Part shown: positions 11,601 to 22,798 of the stretch, piece by piece
Layout: each line of letters opens with the position of its first letter
How positions within the stretch are numbered: position 1 is the first letter of the stretch
DNA from: Zygaena filipendulae
Lineage: Eukaryota > Arthropoda > Insecta > Lepidoptera > Zygaenidae
Assembly (NCBI GenBank): GCA_907165275.2
Contig: OU015666.1
Span: 8,028,001 to 8,092,000, forward strand
DNA: 64,000 nucleotides
Direction: 5' to 3'
Notes under the pieces: generated by a model
The model's database searches: none
The model's input: the letters and a program-made list of their open reading frames with translations, nothing else
Told to the model about the DNA's origin: nothing
Program-made: the position numbers and the translations under genes

Positions 11601-14600
11601 AAGGCATTAAGTTCGCTATTTGTACTTACTGTGCAATAAAGAATAAATAAATAAAAATAAATAAAATAAATTATTAAAAAAAAAAATTTGCAAGTGGTTA
11701 ACTGGAAGGAATAGCTGTAAGTTGTAACAGATAACTTAGGCTCATATCTATAAACACTTATACGCATTGAATATTATGTTCTCAAGTCTTACGGCCGCTC
11801 TCAGTCGTTTTCATGATTACTTAATTTTAAGTAAACAACTGCCGCACTCAGGGACGTTCATTAAATTAATGTTAATTGGCATTCAACTAAATTTAACTTA
11901 ATTAGTTCAATGCCAATTAACATTAATTTAATCATGGACCAATTAAACTATTTAATGAACATCCCTGAGTGAGATATCCTTACTTAAAATGAAGCAATCA
12001 TTAAAACGACTCTGAGTGCGACTGTTAGTTTGTCTTGTTCATTTTCCAGCTAGACAGACAATACTTAGAGACATGACTCTTGACTAGTATTAATACAGTT
12101 TTTAAATCATATTACGGGTGCGACGGCGACGCCGCGCGCGCCAGCGCACTTTCAAGTCGAGTGAGCGGAGCCACAGGCAACAAACAGATAGTGCTTCTAT
12201 AAATTTCGTACCAAAAATATTTATGTGGAAAGTAAAGCAATGATCCATCATGCAACCCAAAAAGTTTAGGAATAGTGAAACTGAAATGATGGCCAAGTCT
12301 GATTTTAATCTGATAGTAGTAATATATTTTCTCTCCTTTTCAGGGTTACTATTCTATGCAATAAGTTTGATGGTCACCCAAAAGGTTTCGCGTACATAGA
12401 GTTCAGCGACAAAGATAGTGTACAGACTGCTATGGCGATGGACGAGTCTCTGTTCAGAGGACGGCAAATTAAGGTAATAACATTTTTAAGCCACATGAAA
12501 AATGGTGGAGTGACATCATGTATTTAGAAGTTTTTTTTCAGTTTTCGACGAAACATCAAAACGGATGTCGCATAATAACTGTATCACTGCAGTGTTCGCT
12601 TAGTTAGTGTCCTTCTCTGTGGCCCTTACAACGCCTAAGCAAAATTTCACGCTGATTGGTTGAATTGCCGTGAAAGCGTAACAAACAAACAAATAAAGCT
12701 ACATTCGCATTTAGAATTTATTTAACAACTAGCTGTTTCCCGCGGTTTCATCCGCGTTCTTCCGTCAAAGTTCCCGCGGGATTTATTTAACAGTCAATGC
12801 ACACAAGGACAACATCAAAAGAAAGAAATTGGTATAAAAGTAAACATGTAAAAGGGTACCCTTGTAAATACATGATTATGTACTTTTATACCAATTTTTT
12901 ATTCCATATAAGTGGAATTTATAATAATATTAGTTAGGAACTAGTATAGTATTATATGACGGGTGGAAAACTATGTATCAACCAACCAAGGTACAAGTGA
13001 CAAAACTGGAATATGATGATTGATTTTCTTTTTCCATTTGTTTAATGGTAAAATAAATATTGTGTAACAATTTTGTACTCAATGCATTGTGATACTAAAT
13101 AGTAAATACATGATGTGTTTTATTTGTAAATTTAACATCAAAGCCTCCAGAGTCATTTACATAAACAGTTTTTCTTCATTTCTTAAAGGTGTCACTTGTA
13201 CCACTATAGTTTTCAGCCCGTCATATTGTCAGTGGTTGGGATTGCTCTGTGCTGCTAACGTGTGGTTGTGCGCACGCGCAGGTGATGCCGAAGCGCACCA
13301 ACAAGCCGGGCCTGTCGTCCACCAACCGGCCGCCGCGCGGCGCGCGCGGGCGCGGCCGCTCCTTCCGCGGCGGGTTCACACCCTACTACTCGGGCTACCG
13401 GCCCGTGCGGCGCGGCAGGTACAACCCTTACTAACTGTTGTCGTCTATGTTTATTTTCACTGTCGTATGAGTATGGGCATGATGACGAGGTATAAGAATC
13501 AAAATTTTATTTAGTCGCGACGTCATAACTAAGGATAAAATGTACTTAAGTGTGACGTCACACGGAATTTTAACTCAATGTATCGCCTTTATATTTTGAT
13601 TATATAAAAAGAAAAATGCGTGTCCAATATTTTTTATTAATCTACAAGACGGACTAAAAATAAAAATTTTGACATCATGCCTATTGTGGTGACGGCTTAG
13701 AGTATTCCAAACGAGGGAAGCCGAAAACTCATTCAGTAAGTTTCAATTTGTTTGAGGCGCGAGGTACAGTCGGCAGCAAAAGACCAACGTAACGGTTCCC
13801 GGCTTATGCTAAGCTGGTTGTGATTTTGTTGTGACACAGTTTGGTTACTTTCTCTTATTGTATATTATTTACTGTAACGAATAAGGATAATTTAATTCAT
13901 AAACACTTGCGTCTGTCGTTAAACTATTGCTATAAGATTTCTATCAAGAGTGTTTACACATTCTGCTGCTGCCTGTACCCACGTACAGCATACATTGACA
14001 CATACTCAAAATCTTTTAATTACACGCGCGCAACTGAACAGTGGGGTCTTGGTGAACTAGTTTTTTTGAAATGACTCGAACTCGCAAGATTTATACTTTG
14101 GCGAAAGGGGGTGTGTAAAGCCTACTTCCGTTTTGAACGCTCTAAAAGTAACGGCTGTGTCGTAGCAGTTCGAACTGCTAGGGTTTCCTAGGATGTCGCT
14201 TTACTGTATTGTGGGCGTAACGGTGAATAACTTCACCATTACGTTGTCTATGTAAACTACGGTGTATTATAACGCAACGATAACCTAGGAAGCCGTGGCT
14301 TAACGTACCAAGTAGGATTGACGTGACTTGATTTTTCTTCATGTACACAAAGGTGATTAGCAAATTTTACTCAAAGGAATTTATAAAATTATATAATATG
14401 TAATTTTATTAACTTTTTGAAATTGTTGCAGTTTCCATTCCTTGAACCATTACAAAATATAGTATATTACTTAGTATAGTACTTTACAACTCATGTATGA
14501 ATTAAAACAATCAAAAGCAACAATCGTCAAGGGGCATAACTTTTTACGCCATTAAGCGTTAGACGCCACGCTCATGATTTGACCTATAGGCTCATTAACC

Positions 14601-17024
14601 CTTTCATCGCCATTTTCTTGGTAGCCTTAACTTACCTCCATCGCCACACGCTTGAGGCATGATTTCTTTTTGTGTTGGGAATGCTTCAAATTGATAATTA
14701 AATCTAATAAATATAAAACTACAAAGACTGTGTGTGTACATAAGTACACGTAGTCTAAGTTGTGTACTTTATAAATAAATAAATAAGAGTGCAGTGTTTG
14801 TTAGTAACGGAATATTACGTTTCTGGCGCCAGAAGCACGTCTTTCGTAGATCATGATATAACAGGGATGGTGGTGAAAGAATTACGATCTAGGGCCGTAT
14901 TTTTGAATCGCTCGAATTAATTTCGCACACAGAATCGCAAGATTCACACGCGAATCTTTAAGAAATATTTAAGAATGTCAATGGGTTACTGTTTGATTTA
15001 CAGTTTTGCAAAATTTCTATGCAAAAACGAGTGAGAAAATTTATTTTTATAACAGACATGCTACCACTGAGTAATATTTGCTATTACCAATATTTGAACA
15101 CTTCCCATTTCCAGAATCCTCTTTTCCCACATTTTATACATAACACTGCTAAACTTCAGTTGCAAGTTCCATCGACTTAGTTTGCTCAGCCGCCGTAGAC
15201 CACTATACGTAGCATAGTATGTATAGTATATATCGTTTATCGCTTAATTCTTATCTACCATGGCACTGTTGATTTACTTTCCGATTGAGTTGACTTATCT
15301 TCTGTTATATGCACACAACCGTTTACCACTCTAAAAGCATCATAGCAAAAAATAATAATCTGCCTGTACTGAAAAGGAGTGTGAGTTTTATAAGAATATA
15401 TTTTGTTATAAATTTTGGAAATTGAAGATGAACGCAAAATATCGTAACTATAGAAGATACCAAATTTTAACAAAAGAAAACTCATTTAATTTCATCGTAT
15501 TTTAAATTAAATTATGACCATGAAATTAGTTATGAATGCAGTTATTTCTCTAACCGTGGTTTATAATTTCCATTCTGTATATTCAAGTACTACTAGCTAA
15601 GTTCTGTATAATGGGCCAACCCATCAATAGGATTCTGAGGAGTATTATCTTTTATATTTGTAGTATAACTATGTACTGTTTTGGTACTTTATATTATTGT
15701 ATAAAAATATGTCATTGAAAATACTACCATTTAAAAATAGCTCCTCCAATTAATATTGTTTCGATTCTAATGGTGATCACGGGTGGTAAATGGCCGCTTT
15801 AACAAATCTTATATTTATCATACTTATATAATATTTTAGGTACTTATTTGAGTATTTGCTCTTGTCATTTTAAGTTGCATATTGATGTTTAGAACTTTGC
15901 TCTTTTTTATGATGACAACCCTATAATTATAAAAAGGAAATGTTTGTATGATAGGTCTATCTATTGAAGTTTATAAAAAAATATGTTATCCATCTTTGAA
16001 AAAATGTGACAGCAAATCTATTTATAAATTGGCATTTTTATAAAATAAAATGATTGAGATGGAAAAATAAAGTATTTTCAATGTGAGCTCCTGCCCCCCT
16101 AGCCAAATTGAATTTGGCTAGGGGGGCTGAAGTAGTCACGCCTCTTCCCGTTACTAGTTGCATGCATGATTGTCGTTTGCATGCTGAGTAGCGCAGTTCC
16201 GCCGACTGTCGCTTGCCACCAGTCGCACATACCGTATGACCGCACCATCACGAGTTTTAGACATGGATGGGGCATAGAAAAAAGCGCCATTTATATTTTT
16301 GGTTCTATTAGGCAGTGAGCAATGAGTCTAGGAAATCTTGTATCGTTCTTTGAAATGATACTATTGAAAGTTTTCTTCATCGAATCACACAATTTTCTTC
16401 AACAGTCTAACAACAATGTACAGGATGAATTTTTGAGACGGGACAGTAAGGGCAGGTTAACCGTTATCCATAAATTATTAAGATATTCTGAACTGCATTT
16501 ACAGATTTTGCAAAAAATTTACTGTTAGTGTAAAATGACCATTTTCTTGCTGACTGTACATTTTTTGCAAAATCTATAAATTTAAAATATCTTAAAAATT
16601 TATGGATAGTCTCCTTAAAGCGTTTTCCTGTAACTATAGCCTTTACTGCCCCGTCTCAAAAATTCCGTAACAAAATAACATCGATATTATAAACTCATAA
16701 TAATATTATTAATATGTTATAACGTTTTGTCACATTCGATGTGGGAGCACAAACGAAACAAATATATCGTTTTAAAAATTTTCAAAATGTTATACGTATA
16801 ACACTGGTGCGGGATCACTTCATACAAAAGGCAAAAAAAAACCGGGCGGAGTAGGTGTAAACAAAAAGAAATACGGTCACGGCGTTAATGTATTATAATT
16901 TGATGCTCCATCCATGTCGAACACTCTTCCACCGTCGCGTCGAGTCGCACAGAGTAGTTAGTGATTAATGGTGTGCATTGTTCGCAGAGGATACAGGCGA
17001 GGCATGTATTACTCTCCGTACTGA
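8679..17024 (+). CDS. Pabp2: Nuclear poly(A)-binding protein 2 (PABPN1 orthologue)
   Basis: Six coding exons give 225 aa: 8679-8771, 10398-10545, 11032-11164, 12344-12473, 13282-13418, 16988-17024. The protein binds growing poly(A) tails in the nucleus, stimulates poly(A) polymerase and sets tail length. Order of parts: acidic N-terminus; an alpha-helical segment ([21 protein letters not shown], about residues 45-65) that in the family contacts poly(A) polymerase; one RRM (about 95-172) with RNP2 VYVGNV and RNP1 KGFAYIEF; an Arg/Gly tail ending MYYSPY. That length and ending match the family (Drosophila about 224 aa). The last splice (AG/GTACAA at 13418 to CGCAG/A at 16987) is phase 2 and creates the conserved SPY end. 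If it is not spliced, translation ends at 13434 with RYNPY. Introns hold many MITEs and one Helitron. No poly-alanine tract is present. Confidence 0.93.
9677..9775. repeat. Short inverted repeat in Pabp2 intron 1
   Basis: TGATGTCACCCACTGGTG...TTCCATACAAGCC is matched in inverted orientation by the sequence ending CCACTGACATCACC at 9775. Probably a small MITE remnant. Confidence 0.5.
9966..10276 (+). mobile_element. Complete short Helitron
   Basis: Starts TCTACACTAACATTATAAA after an A and ends CACAGCTAG before a T, the exact A/T insertion and TC...CTAG termini of Helitrons. It is 311 bp, without coding capacity, in Pabp2 intron 1. Confidence 0.7.
10711..10985. mobile_element. Copy of the GGCATGATG MITE family (diverged)
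   Basis: Shares the blocks TATTGGACACATATTTTTT, TTTTTTAC, AAAAAATACGTGTC and TAGAATTTTGA with the copies at 13468, 20284, 31318, 35180 and 39450. The terminal GGCATGATG is eroded here. In Pabp2 intron 2. Confidence 0.5.
11510..11665 (+). mobile_element. Non-LTR element 3' end (LINE/SINE tail)
   Basis: CCGCAAGGCATTAAGTTCGC...TTTGTACTTACTGTGCAATAAAG followed by (AATA)n is the 3' tail layout common to lepidopteran non-LTR elements. In Pabp2 intron 3. Confidence 0.5.
11792..12024. mobile_element. PIF/Harbinger-type hairpin MITE, copy 1
   Basis: A 233-bp element almost wholly self-complementary (CGGCCGCTCTCAGTCG at the left, CGACTCTGAGTGCGACTG at the right; an inner palindrome ATTAATGTTAATTGGCATT). 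TTA flanks both ends (11789-11791, 12025-12027), the 3-bp duplication of PIF/Harbinger. A second copy is at 30075-30310. In Pabp2 intron 3. Confidence 0.7.
12731..12795 (-). mobile_element. Helitron 3' end, reverse orientation
   Basis: ACTAGCTGTTTCCCGCGG at the left and CCCGCGGGAT nearby are the complement of the Helitron terminal hairpin. In Pabp2 intron 4. Confidence 0.5.
13419..13434 (+). other. Pabp2: Alternative Pabp2 C-terminus by intron retention
   Basis: Without splicing at 13418 the frame runs into the intron for four more codons and stops: R, then YNPY and TAA at 13432-13434. The spliced form ends [11 protein letters not shown]. The retained form would be 218 aa. An AATAAA at 13659-13664, inside a MITE, could end such a transcript. 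Seen directly: both frames and both ends. Whether the short form is made is inferred. Confidence 0.6.
13468..13690. mobile_element. GGCATGATG-family MITE, copy in the Pabp2 last intron
   Basis: Left end ATGGGCATGATGACGAGG, right end the complement of AATAGGCATGATG. Contains the family blocks GTGTCCAATATTTTTTATT and TCTACAAGACGGACTA. It starts 34 bp after the alternative Pabp2 stop. Confidence 0.65.
13700..16090. other. Pabp2 last intron, no gene seen
   Basis: AT-rich intron sequence. I see no exon, RNA gene or complete element. A short palindrome AGCAGTTCGAACTGCT is at about 14164. Confidence 0.5.
16093..16129. repeat. Perfect short hairpin
   Basis: CCCCCCTAGCCAAATT and AATTTGGCTAGGGGGG pair as 16-bp arms with a 1-2 base centre. 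In the last Pabp2 intron, about 860 bp upstream of the final exon. Confidence 0.7.
16425..16668. mobile_element. TIR MITE
   Basis: TTTTTGAGACGGGACAGTAA at the left returns inverted at 16640-16665 (TTACTGCCCCGTCTCAAAAA), and the inner halves (CCATAAATTATTAAGATATT, GATTTTGCAAAAAATTTAC) also pair. About 240 bp, non-coding, in the Pabp2 last intron. Confidence 0.65.
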
Positions 17025-18170
17025 GTGCGGTAGAGGGGGAGGACGCCCCCGCCGCGGCCGCGTTATCCCTAACTGCCAGTGTGTGTGTGCGGTGTAGCTA
17101 TATGTTGTGCGCGCGGCGTGACGCGACGCGACGCCCGCCGCCCCGACCCGCCCCGCGCCGCGCCGCGCTGCCGGACTCTACGTTAAAAACCCTTTAAACT
17201 GTGTACATTTTGATAGTCCCGATTTAGGTAAGAAGTAGGTATTATCCGAGGGCTAATTATTATGCTCACACAAAACCGCATCGCTCCCCCGTCTATAAGG
17301 GTGACCTCATATACCCCCGTCGCGACGGCATCAGCTTAATTTGAGTAAGCTTGTATCGATATAATGTGTGGACTATGGGGGGACCCTTGTCGAGTCAAGA
17401 GGGCTGCGTATTTGTGTTTTGCATAACCAGAATCCCCTCTGGTTTGGAGACACACCGCTGTGTTATTAACCCCTGGGCCGCACTAGTCGCGACGACGCGA
17501 ATTTTCGACGTTGTATCACTTTCTTACATTCCTTGTAAGAAAGAGAAATAATATGGGTGCGGCCGAGATAGAATACGAATCACATTCAACTATAGTTGGA
17601 TAGGTACCGTTTTAATGATTATTTTTTTGTCTAAGATTGATTTGTGAATGAACTGTGGGGCATTGTTTATGTACACTAATTTTATAATTTAACAGTAATT
17701 AAAATTTATCGTAAATACTTATAGGAATTGTAAACCAGTTTAATGGAGCACACTAAACTGAATTTGTCGCAACTATTTTTGTTTATACACGAAGTATTGG
17801 ATTGAAACAAATCTTCATCCATTGTTGTTATTAGGCTTTTCAAACTTAGAATGAAATTGTAGAGCTAAGATAATTCTACTAATTATGTTTAAAATGTAGT
17901 AATAACATAATGACTTTGTGATCTGATGACGCATTTCTTTCACTATGTATTATTAATTTACCAATATGAATTCGGATTAAATGAGTTGCGCTGTGATGGT
18001 GGTGGTGGTGAACCGAACAGTTGATGGCAAAGCTACGGAATAAGGTATTAGGTAATACGAGTTGCATTTCACGGTAACGATGCTATTTATTATTTATTGG
18101 TATTAAGAATAATTATCTACATTTTTTATATTAAATTCTTCGAAGAAAATAAATGGCATAAGAGACTAAT
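17025..18170 (+). other. Pabp2 3'UTR candidate
   Basis: After the TGA comes a GC-rich stretch (17030-17180) then AT-rich sequence. The first AATAAA on this strand is at 18148-18153, so the 3'UTR may be about 1.1 kb. No coding segment is recognised. Confidence 0.4.
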
Positions 18171-18904
18171 TTCTTATGTCTGCGCATAATTTAGCTCATA
18201 AATTAGCTCGGCTGCCTAATCGAACGCGATAATGCGAAGAATTATGTCATACGAGCGCGATATTTTATAAAATTTACAGATGTGCTCTGTGGCGCGTATC
18301 GCCGAAGTCAACGCGAACTAGGCCGCCCAATAACATTACATTCTGCATAATAGGCAGCATTCCAATATCTGCGGTGTGTCAGCTTGCTGCTGTGCATCCA
18401 AATTACCGACAACGTGCTGTGCATCAACACGCGCTGTGTAATGTATGGACACTTTGATGATGATCGCGTTCTATTAGGACCGAAGCTTAGTGCGTGTTCA
18501 TAGTATCTTGTAAATATCAAAACCAAGATCCCTGTGCAAGTTCCATATTGAATAAGATTTTTTTATGGCATTTCACCATAACGTGCTCTTTTCCTAATAT
18601 GTCAAATTGGGCACATCCGCTAGGTTTACTTTCGACTGTTACAAAACACCTTCTTGAAACACTACCTGCTCATCGTTAGGTCTGAACACGCACATATTAT
18701 GTTAATTCTTCAAGCCAGAATCATATTTTGTTATAATATGATAATTGATATACAAAGACCCAAGATGTACAGTTCTTTGCAAATAGCAATAAAAAGATAA
18801 GATCGGACGCTAGCCAAAAAAACAAAGCCAAAAGACCACAAAGGCCGATTAGGTAAATACAAATCCGATCTTTTTCACACGACATAAAGTTGATTTTTAA
18901 AGGT

Positions 18905-19357
18905 AACAGCCCGTTCCCACTTGTCGGACGTTGGATCCGGATTTTAATCGGATGTCAGCGCCTCAGTTCACACTTGTCGGCTGTCGGACACGGTCGAAGC
19001 TGGCGCCAACAAAACAACTGCTTGCGCGCCGCGATCTGTATAATAGTTATGGCGCGCAATCGCAGTGACGCGACGCATGCACGGGCGCCGCCGCCGGGCG
19101 GAACAAGGGGTAGCGGGGAGAGGATTGTCGATCCCGACATCCGACAAATGTGAGCAGCGCCATACTAACTCATAGGCGAGCGAGATCCGACACGATCTTT
19201 TTCCGGGTGTAGAGGGCTCGCAAAACAGCCGACATTTCTTGTCGGCGACGACACAAAATCTCTCCGACAAGTATGAATAGCTCCATATAAAATGAGCCTA
19301 TGAGCATCCGATAAAAATCCGGGCCCGACACCCGACAAGTGTGAACGGGGTGTTGCG
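18905..19357. mobile_element. TIR element with CTTGTCGG repeats
   Basis: Left end CCCGTTCCCACTTGTCGG and CCGGATTTTAATCGGATG return inverted at 19300-19350 (CATCCGATAAAAATCCGG, CGACAAGTGTGAACGGGG). Inside, CACACTTGTCGG and its complement recur. No target duplication was resolved. Confidence 0.6.
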
Positions 19358-19579
19358 ATACCCAATAACTATCGGACTTATCGTTAGATCTGAGCTCTCG
19401 ATTTAAAATGTTGCGCTCCTTTTGGGTACTTGATCCGATGGCCGAAGATATTGTGTTTCTTGAGTTTTTAGTATGTTTTCGGCACACGATGATTTTTACC
19501 AGTTTGAAAGTGGAGATGAGTGGAGACTATGAACTAAAATTAACACCATCGAATAACACCATCAGCTTACCTTATATCG

Positions 19580-19808
19580 GCAAGGCTATTATGTAACTTT
19601 TGTTGCTATCATATTTCAGTTTCAATCAGATAAATTGCGATTTTGTGATCAATTAAACATGTTTAGACAGCTTCAACTTTTGAAGTATGTTTATTTTGGT
19701 TGATTGCTAGATATTGTAGATGTCAAAAAGTACATTTTTTAATCGCAAAACCGCCATGTTTTTGATTGCAACTGTAAAATTATAGAAACAAAAGTTACGT
19801 AATAGCCC
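19580..19808 (+). repeat. Dispersed repeat, partner at 48966-49185
   Basis: Shares long blocks with 48966-49185: TTGCTATCATATTTC, CATGTTTAGACAGCTTCAA, GATTGCTAGATATTGTAG, AATCGCAAAACCGCCATG and ATAGAAACAAAAGTTAC. Class unknown. Confidence 0.6.
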
Positions 19809-20283
19809 CTGCTTTATTGACTTAGGATTTCTGAATTATACTTAAATACGATTTTGTGCCGTGAAGAACTAAAAGTAAGGTCGATTCGCATTCAAAAAGG
19901 AGTTGAGTTGAATCATGAGGAAGTTTTTATCTGATATTATGTCTCTTTTATTATGAAAACATCGTAATCAGAATCGACTCTAATCCTGACAGTTACGATA
20001 TTATGTACCTACCTATCATCTCTATTGTACCTACAAGTATTGTACGTTGTATTTTTTTGCTATGTCTGCCTAATTGTTATACAATAGTACTATTTCTTGG
20101 TTATTTTTCTTTACAAGAAATATAAAATGCCAGTACCTACCTACCTACTAAAAAGTAAATAAACCTAAGTTAATAAGAAAAACAATTTAAAAAAAAGATG
20201 TGCTGGTAAGAATAATTTTAAGATGAAATCAGATTTTTATTTTTAAACAAATCCCTTCTGCTTTAAATTCCAATCTCAACCGA

Positions 20284-20512
20284 ATGGGCATGATGACAAG
20301 GTATAAAAATTAAAATTCTATATAGTCCGTCAGATAATAAAAAAAAATGGACACTTATATTTTGCTTTTTCGAATTATTGAATAAAAAAATTAAGTTAAA
20401 ACCATAAAACGTCACGAAATAAAAAAAGGAAAAAATAAGTGTCCAATATTTTTTATTAATCTACAAGACGGCTTAAAAATTTAAATTTAGTCATCATGCC
20501 CATTGATCCTTA
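20284..20512. mobile_element. GGCATGATG-family MITE, best-preserved copy
   Basis: Both ends read AATGGGCATGATGAC inward in inverted orientation. Internal blocks TAGTCCGTC and TCTACAAGACGG are likewise inverted. About 230 bp, non-coding. Confidence 0.75.
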
Positions 20513-20711
20513 ACCCTGGTCCCAGTAACCAGAGTCCAGATACGTAAAGCTGATCGCCGCTCACGGCCAGAGAGAGAAGGTAATCACTACGTGCTCACGG
20601 CCGAAGTAGGTACCTACCTGTGCCCCGTAAATGCTACTCGGACTCCATAGTAGGTAATTATTTTGCATATTGCGCTGAAAAATTCAGAAAACAAAGTGAA
20701 GCTATTGCTTA

Positions 20712-21081
20712 GAGCTTGTCCAGAAAGGGCGAATTCGTCGCGATTCTCTCGCGCGTATTACGCGCGACAGTTGCGTCCACAAGGTGCGTACCAACGCGCG
20801 ATTCTGTGTCAAAATTTTGGCGCTCCATGTCCCTCGATACGTGCACTCGCTCTAGAGTTCACTTCACGCGTTAACTGGACGCAACAAGGCGTCCCTAGTA
20901 TCTCGAATCGCGCGCAATACGCGCGAGTCGAGAGTCTGGCGTAGTGCACGCGATTTACGCGCGTATTTTGAATTCGCGCGATGCTTCTGGACGCGATGTA
21001 TCGGTGCCTAGTATCTCACTAACGCGCGTATGAATTCGCGCGATACGATTCGCGACGAATTCGCCCTTTCTGGACAAGCTC
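20712..21081. mobile_element. CpG-rich PIF/Harbinger-type MITE
   Basis: Ends GAGCTTGTCCAGAAAGGGC and its complement, with TIRs over 30 bp continuing GCGAATTCGTCGCGA. TTA at 20709-20711 and 21082-21084 is the target duplication. The interior is packed with CGCGCG motifs in both orientations, unlike the AT-rich surroundings. Confidence 0.75.
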
Positions 21082-21111
21082 TTATTTCAAGTATAAACAC
21101 CGAGTACCTAA

Positions 21112-22026
21112 GGTTCGTATTAATAGTCAGTTCTCAAGTACAAGCTCAAGTACATGACTACTTGATACCGTCTTGAGACGTGAGAACATGTGCTAATTAA
21201 TAAAGCTATCTTGGGGCGGTCTCATTTGAGATTGTCATTCGCCATCTCATTTGAGACCGACTCAACAAACGTCAAAATAGATTGAATTCGTTCCGTTACA
21301 GCTACTGCACAAAATGCAATGTTTTAATTGAAATTGCACTTCTACCAATGATTATGTCATAAAAAAATTTTAAAACATAAAATATTTAAATTCTGCATTA
21401 AATTCTGTATAGAAAATTTAATTTTACTTCAAATATGGTAAAAAGGAAATGAATTGCAATAGACAAGGCTGTATACGGCTGCTGTATGCGAGCTAAAAAA
21501 TAATAGCTATTGGCGCGCGAAATTCTAAAGTTTTTCACTTTTCGTTTTGTCCGAATTAATTTTTTCCGAATATAACGTATATGATGGCACATATATTTTC
21601 TTGCTTATAAAAAAAGATATTCTTGAAAAAATATTCGAATATAATTGAAAATAAGGATCCCTAATGTACGTTTTTGGTAAACGATACGTCCAGAATAAAT
21701 CCTTGATCAATAACATCGTAGTGCCCAATATTATTCAAAATAATTTCAAAATCCATTTTGATTCAACAACGTTAATAGTAGCACAAACTCAAGATGATCT
21801 CAAGTCCGTGTTTTACTTGACTCAGTTGATCCAGACTTATCAAACGTCAAATGATGATCTTGAGTTTGGAGTTTCGTCTATTAATACGTGCGGTACTCAC
21901 TTGAGATCGTCTACTCAAGATGATGACCAGTTTTATACTCAAGTAACGTTTATTAATTAGAACACCATCTCACCGATGTTCTCAAGTGAGTACGTCAACT
22001 TGAGAACAGGACTATTAATACGAACC
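21112..22026. mobile_element. PIF/Harbinger-type non-autonomous element, 915 bp
   Basis: Ends GGTTCGTATTAATAGTC and its complement, flanked by TAA at 21109-21111 and 22027-22029. Inside, TCTCAAGT/TTGAGA motifs recur. A 98-codon open frame (21664-21960) shows no transposase motif and is most likely fortuitous. It starts 28 bp after the target site of the previous element. Confidence 0.7.
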
Positions 22027-22169
22027 TAAGTCTTATATGGTCTTATTCATGCTCAGACCAGACCAAATAAGTTGTGAAGTTGCACATTATGTAGGTAGGT
22101 ACTTCAATCAGCGTTTTCTATGGTAGAATGTACATTGTACCAGGATAAATATCTACTACTAGCTGTTGT

Positions 22170-22290
22170 GTAAGCCCATCGAAATGCATTTCGATGTAAA
22201 TAACTTCAGGAAAAGAAATATACCACTGAATTGGCTATATGGGCTAAGTTTCCTTCTGCCTTCCCCGAAAGGGGTAAACTTCACAAAAAA
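22170..22290 (-). repeat. Copy of the GGAAGGCAAAGGA dispersed repeat
   Basis: Complement of blocks at 7330-7450: CATCGAAATGCATTTCGATG, AAATATACCACTGAATTGGC and the GGGGAAGGC end. Confidence 0.5.
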
Positions 22291-22798
22291 AAAAGGAAAC
22301 ATCTCTAAAAATCGTACTCCGTCTACGCTAAAAATAAACTCATCTCGAAAAAAAAACTAATGTCAAAGTTGAGAAGAAAACTCAGAACAATAACAGGAAG
22401 AAAACATACGGGGTACGTAGACGGAGAATGAATTCATTCTCTATCTACGATACGGTAGTATCTCTAAGTAGTTTGTGAAGAAAACGAACTAAACATAGTA
22501 GACATAAGTCTAGACATGGACCAATTAAATTGGTCCATGGTCTAGTTAATTTTTGGTATCTCTAAGTAGTTTGTCTTTGTGAGTCGGACAGTCAGAGTGA
22601 AGGTAATTTTCTTCCCCTCAAGGGAGAAAACCAGTCTAGTTGATTTGTGAGAAAACGTAGTGATTATATTTTGCTCAGTAGTGCCCACTCTTAAAACGTA
22701 GTGATTATTTGCTGCTCAGTGTATACAAAACTCGACTCGACAAAATCTCGCTTTTAGAAAACTATAGCTTTTACGCTATAAAAGTGAAAACAATAAAC

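Noticed and set aside
21664..21960. 98-codon open frame as a transposase
   Set aside because: No catalytic or DNA-binding motif; composition follows the TCTCAAG repeats of the MITE.
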